A DNA stretch of 64,000 nucleotides from Ottowia sp. oral taxon 894. Lineage in GTDB: Bacteria; Pseudomonadota; Gammaproteobacteria; Burkholderiales; Burkholderiaceae_C. Where the stretch lies: NCBI RefSeq assembly GCF_001262075.1, contig NZ_CP012073.1:2033001-2097000 (forward strand), given 5' to 3'. Below the pieces are notes generated by a model that saw only the letters and a program-made list of their open reading frames with translations, had not been told where the DNA came from and did not search any database. Of this stretch, positions 61,420 through 64,000 are shown piece after piece. Numbering within the stretch: the first letter of the stretch is position 1; every line of letters begins with the position of its first letter. The translations under genes and the position numbers were made by a program.

Positions 61420-63339
61420 ATGGGTTTCATGCAACAAGGAAAAGCAACAAAGATCAATGCTGCCCGGCATTGGGCTGCCGCTCTGGCGCTGGCAGGTGCA
61501 GCTTGGGCAGGCGCAGGAGCGGCATGGGCTGCATCTATTCCATTTGAAGGGCGTCAGGTTGAAATGACGGCACGGGAGCAGCCGGTAGCTTCCTTTCTGC
61601 AGGATTTTTTTGGCGCAGTGGACATTCCTGTGGCAGTCAGCTCTGGCGTCAGTGGCGCTATCAATGGCACCTTCCAAGGGCCTGCTGATCGCGTGTTCAA
61701 CAACATCCTGCGCTCGTTTGGTCTGATGGCTTATTACGACGGCTCAGTTGTGCATGTTTTCACTCCCAGTGAAATTTCTACTCGAACCTTTCCTTTGAGT
61801 AGTGACAATGCGCGCACGGTTATCAAGACAGCTCAGGAAATGCAGTTGGTCGATAGCCGCAATACGCTGCGAGTCGGGCAGGGCGGCTCCCTGATTGCCA
61901 CAGGCGCCAAGCGTTTCGTGGAAATGGTTGACGAACTGGCCACGGGACAGAAGAAGCAGACTGATGCACTTGCTCCTTTGGGCTTCAAGGTTTATTACCT
62001 GCGCTATGCATGGGCACAGGACGTAACGTCCCAGTATGGCGGCAAGGTGGTTGTGATTCCGGGCGTGGCCAGTATCCTGCGCTCGCTGCTGACGTCACAG
62101 ACACAACCTCAGGTGCTGGGCATGCGCGAGCAATATCTGCGTCCTACCGTGCCCGGTCTGCGTGGCCGAGGCATGGCCAACCAAGGCACTTTGGGGGCGG
62201 AAGGCGCCAGCCCTATGCTCGCGTCGGCAGACACCGTACGGCGCGCCTGGGGTTCTGGGGGCGGCATCAATGTGACGTTCAACGAAACGGGAAATGACTT
62301 GGCTCCTCTGGTCACGCTGCCAGGGCAGGCTCGAGTGGAGGCAGATGCGAGGCTGAATGCCATCATCGTGCGCGACGCGCCCGAACGGCTGCCGTATTAC
62401 GACGAACTCATCAAATCGCTCGACGTGGAGCCGCAAGCCGTAGAAATCGAGGCCACCATCATCGACCTCAACACCGACCGTTTGCGCGAGCTGGGCATCA
62501 ACTGGCGCTGGACGGATGATCGCGCTTCATTCCTGTTCGGCAATGGCACTGCCAGCGATACCCTGCTGCATGGCACCACGGCAACGGGCAGTATTACGCC
62601 CCAAGGCACTGGCGGGTTCTTGTCATTGGTGCTGGGCGGGCGCAATCAATTTGTGGCGCGTATCAACGCCTTGCAGCAGCAGAAGGCAGCGCGCGTTGTA
62701 TCCAGCCCGCAAATCATGACGCTCTCCAACGTAGAAGCCCTTTATGACACAACCAAGAGTTTCTATGTCAAGGTACAGGGCCGCAATGAAGTGGATTTGT
62801 TCCGCGTAGAGGCTGGCACGACGCTGCGTGTCACGCCTCATGTGTTCAAGGAAGGCAACGACGTTCGCATCAAGCTGCTGGTGCAGATTGAAGACGGAGA
62901 TTTTGACTTCGAGAGATCAGTGGATACCATGCCTACGGTGAACCGTTCGGCGATCAATACCCAGGCGCTTATCATGGCAGGCGAGAGTCTGCTGATCGGC
63001 GGCATGACGCGCGAAAAGTCCAGTGAAGGCGTCACCAAGGTGCCTTTCCTGGGGGATATTCCTGTGCTGGGCAACTTGTTCAAAACCACCGAACGCGGCG
63101 GTGAACACAAGGAGCGCTTGTTCCTGATTTCGCCCCGCCTGGTTCCGGCGCGTCGCGCCTTGTCCGGTACGGCTCCTGTCGGGCCGCAGCGGCCTGGCAA
63201 CGCCGTTCAGGCGCCTCCCATGCCTGAGCTTGAACCCAAGCCGGATACGGCGCAGGAGAAAAAGGACGAGGCCGCCGCGCCGAAATCCAGATTCCTCATG
63301 CCCGCCAGCGGCGAAGCATCCATTGGTCAAACCTACTGA
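61420..63339 (+). CDS. sctC: Type III secretion outer-membrane secretin SctC (YscC/HrcC)
   Basis: 639 residues. Signal peptide to about residue 37, N0/N1 domains with VEMTAREQPVASFLQDFFGA and FNNILRSFGLMAYYDGSVVH, an N3-type domain, and the secretin core with VEIEATIIDLNTDRLRELGI, ARVVSSPQIMTLSNVEA and VPFLGDIPVLGNLFKT. A Gly-rich insert lies around residues 245-280. The C-terminus (after residue 590) is Pro/Lys/Glu-rich, possibly the pilotin-binding tail. The ATG at 61420 follows AGGAGAG; the upstream in-frame start would add 11 residues. 65 bp after sctV. Confidence 0.95.
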   Translation: MGFMQQGKATKINAARHWAAALALAGAAWAGAGAAWAASIPFEGRQVEMTAREQPVASFLQDFFGAVDIPVAVSSGVSGAINGTFQGPADRVFNNILRSFGLMAYYDGSVVHVFTPSEISTRTFPLSSDNARTVIKTAQEMQLVDSRNTLRVGQGGSLIATGAKRFVEMVDELATGQKKQTDALAPLGFKVYYLRYAWAQDVTSQYGGKVVVIPGVASILRSLLTSQTQPQVLGMREQYLRPTVPGLRGRGMANQGTLGAEGASPMLASADTVRRAWGSGGGINVTFNETGNDLAPLVTLPGQARVEADARLNAIIVRDAPERLPYYDELIKSLDVEPQAVEIEATIIDLNTDRLRELGINWRWTDDRASFLFGNGTASDTLLHGTTATGSITPQGTGGFLSLVLGGRNQFVARINALQQQKAARVVSSPQIMTLSNVEALYDTTKSFYVKVQGRNEVDLFRVEAGTTLRVTPHVFKEGNDVRIKLLVQIEDGDFDFERSVDTMPTVNRSAINTQALIMAGESLLIGGMTREKSSEGVTKVPFLGDIPVLGNLFKTTERGGEHKERLFLISPRLVPARRALSGTAPVGPQRPGNAVQAPPMPELEPKPDTAQEKKDEAAAPKSRFLMPASGEASIGQTY

Positions 63340-63366
63340 CGTTCCACCAACTCAAGAGGCTCCAGC

Positions 63367-64000
63367 ATGACAGCACCCCTGCTTTACGAACTGCGCGTTC
63401 TCAGTGGCCGCCAGCGTGGCGCCACGTTTCCGATCAAGCCAGGTGCGCCGTTGCGCATTGGACAGGACTGGTCCAGCGATGTCGTACTGCGCGCGGACAG
63501 TGCCGCTGCCGCGCGGATCTCTTTGCTGGATGACGAATCCGCGCTGGAGCTGCAGGTGGATAACGGCAGCTCGCAGGTAGAAGAAGTCAGCATTGATGTA
63601 GGCCAGAAAATGGCCGTGGGCCTGTATGTGCCGTTTTCTCTGGGCGACGTGCAATTGGCGGTAGGACAAGTGGGCGCGCCGCAATGGGGCGCACTGTTTG
63701 GCAACGCTACCCCGCAGCCGCTTGTGCCAGCTGAAACGCAAGGCAATGCCTTGCAGCCGATGCAGCCTGCCGCCGTAGCAAGCGCGCGTTGGGTGCGCCG
63801 CCTGTTGCAGGGCGGTGTGGCCCTGGTGGCAATTTCGGCTGGCGCACTGACCTTGAGCTGGGCCATGGATCGCCACCCGGGCACACCCGGCCAGCAGGTA
63901 GAGCAGATGCGCCAGAGCCTGCACCGCCTTGGCTATGCCACTCTGGATGTCGAAATCCGCGACGGTCAGCCTGTTGTCACGGGCTATCTCAATTCGGAAA
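63367..64000 (+). CDS. sctD: Type III secretion inner-membrane ring protein SctD (partial)
   Basis: The first 211 residues are in the window, and the frame is open to the edge. Residues 5-100 form an FHA-like cytoplasmic domain (YELRVLSGRQRGATFPI, LRIGQDWSSDVVL). A membrane segment lies at about 147-166. The periplasmic part begins with EQMRQSLHRLGYATLDVEIR, a BON/ring-building fold. This is the SctD (YscD/PrgH) layout. ATG at 63367, 27 bp after sctC; the order sctV-sctC-sctD is not that of the Xanthomonas-type hrp cluster as I recall it. Confidence 0.88.
   Translation, partial: MTAPLLYELRVLSGRQRGATFPIKPGAPLRIGQDWSSDVVLRADSAAAARISLLDDESALELQVDNGSSQVEEVSIDVGQKMAVGLYVPFSLGDVQLAVGQVGAPQWGALFGNATPQPLVPAETQGNALQPMQPAAVASARWVRRLLQGGVALVAISAGALTLSWAMDRHPGTPGQQVEQMRQSLHRLGYATLDVEIRDGQPVVTGYLNSE

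Overview
The window reads as chromosome of a GC-rich betaproteobacterium, most likely Burkholderiales and close to Comamonadaceae. The basis is gene neighbourhoods I know from that group: Ser/Thr kinase|yicC, gloB-mltD beside rnhA, LysR-leuC-entericidin-leuD-leuB, hslVU, yjcH-actP. Most of the window is housekeeping and metabolism with GC-rich codon use. There is one tRNA (Val, anticodon CAC) and no rRNA, CRISPR array, integrase or transposase gene.

Layout. 0-1.1 kb: start of a Ser/Thr kinase gene and yicC. 1.2-2.5 kb: an AT-richer pair, a leaderless M15-type peptidoglycan peptidase followed at once by a small exported protein, which looks like an effector/immunity pair. 2.8-11.1 kb: SDR protein, ferredoxin-reductase, rnhA, methyltransferase, gloB, mltD, murJ. 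11.4-15.3 kb: a complete decaprenylphosphoryl-D-arabinose (DPA) module (divergent PAP2, UbiA-type DPPR synthase, GtrA, DprE1, DprE2), best known from mycobacterial cell walls, sitting between murJ and rpsT. 15.4-29.6 kb: rpsT, lysS, yjcH-actP, a GYF2-AIM24 fusion, nitroreductase, a TRAP system without a visible small permease and with an abnormal dctP 3' end, an NhaC-type antiporter, an RlmL-like methyltransferase, a PIN protein. 29.8-30.8 kb: an orphan Gly/Ser/Ala-rich, cysteine-free, harpin-like protein. 31.1-33.7 kb: gspLMN of a type II secretion system. 34.1-54.9 kb: Bax-inhibitor-like protein, the leucine operon, tas, ybaK, azlCD, nnrS-azurin, sppA, tRNA-Val, HAD phosphatase, hslVU, ligA, cobQ. 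From 55.1 kb to the right edge: a less GC-rich non-flagellar type III secretion (T3SS) locus with two unknown genes, a FliO-like gene, sctU, a lytic transglycosylase, sctV, sctC and the start of sctD.

Repeats. About two dozen copies of an intergenic element of roughly 90 bp (here E1) are scattered through the core, about one per 3 kb. Each core ends in a TTTGCTCCT-type motif on both sides in direct orientation. E1 is absent from the M15 pair and the DPA module and occurs once in the T3SS locus, which suggests these were acquired later. A second element (E2, 125-155 bp) is a long imperfect palindrome with terminal inverted repeats, like a MITE. It is intact at 48626-48781 and 3791-3916 and decayed elsewhere.

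How the genes may work together. The DPA module should supply lipid-linked D-arabinofuranose, but no arabinosyltransferase lies in the window, so the acceptor (pilin, LPS or other glycan) is unknown. The T3SS genes, their dedicated lytic transglycosylase, the harpin-like protein and the leaderless M15 peptidase suggest an organism that interacts with hosts or competitors. Functional links between the distant loci are inference only.
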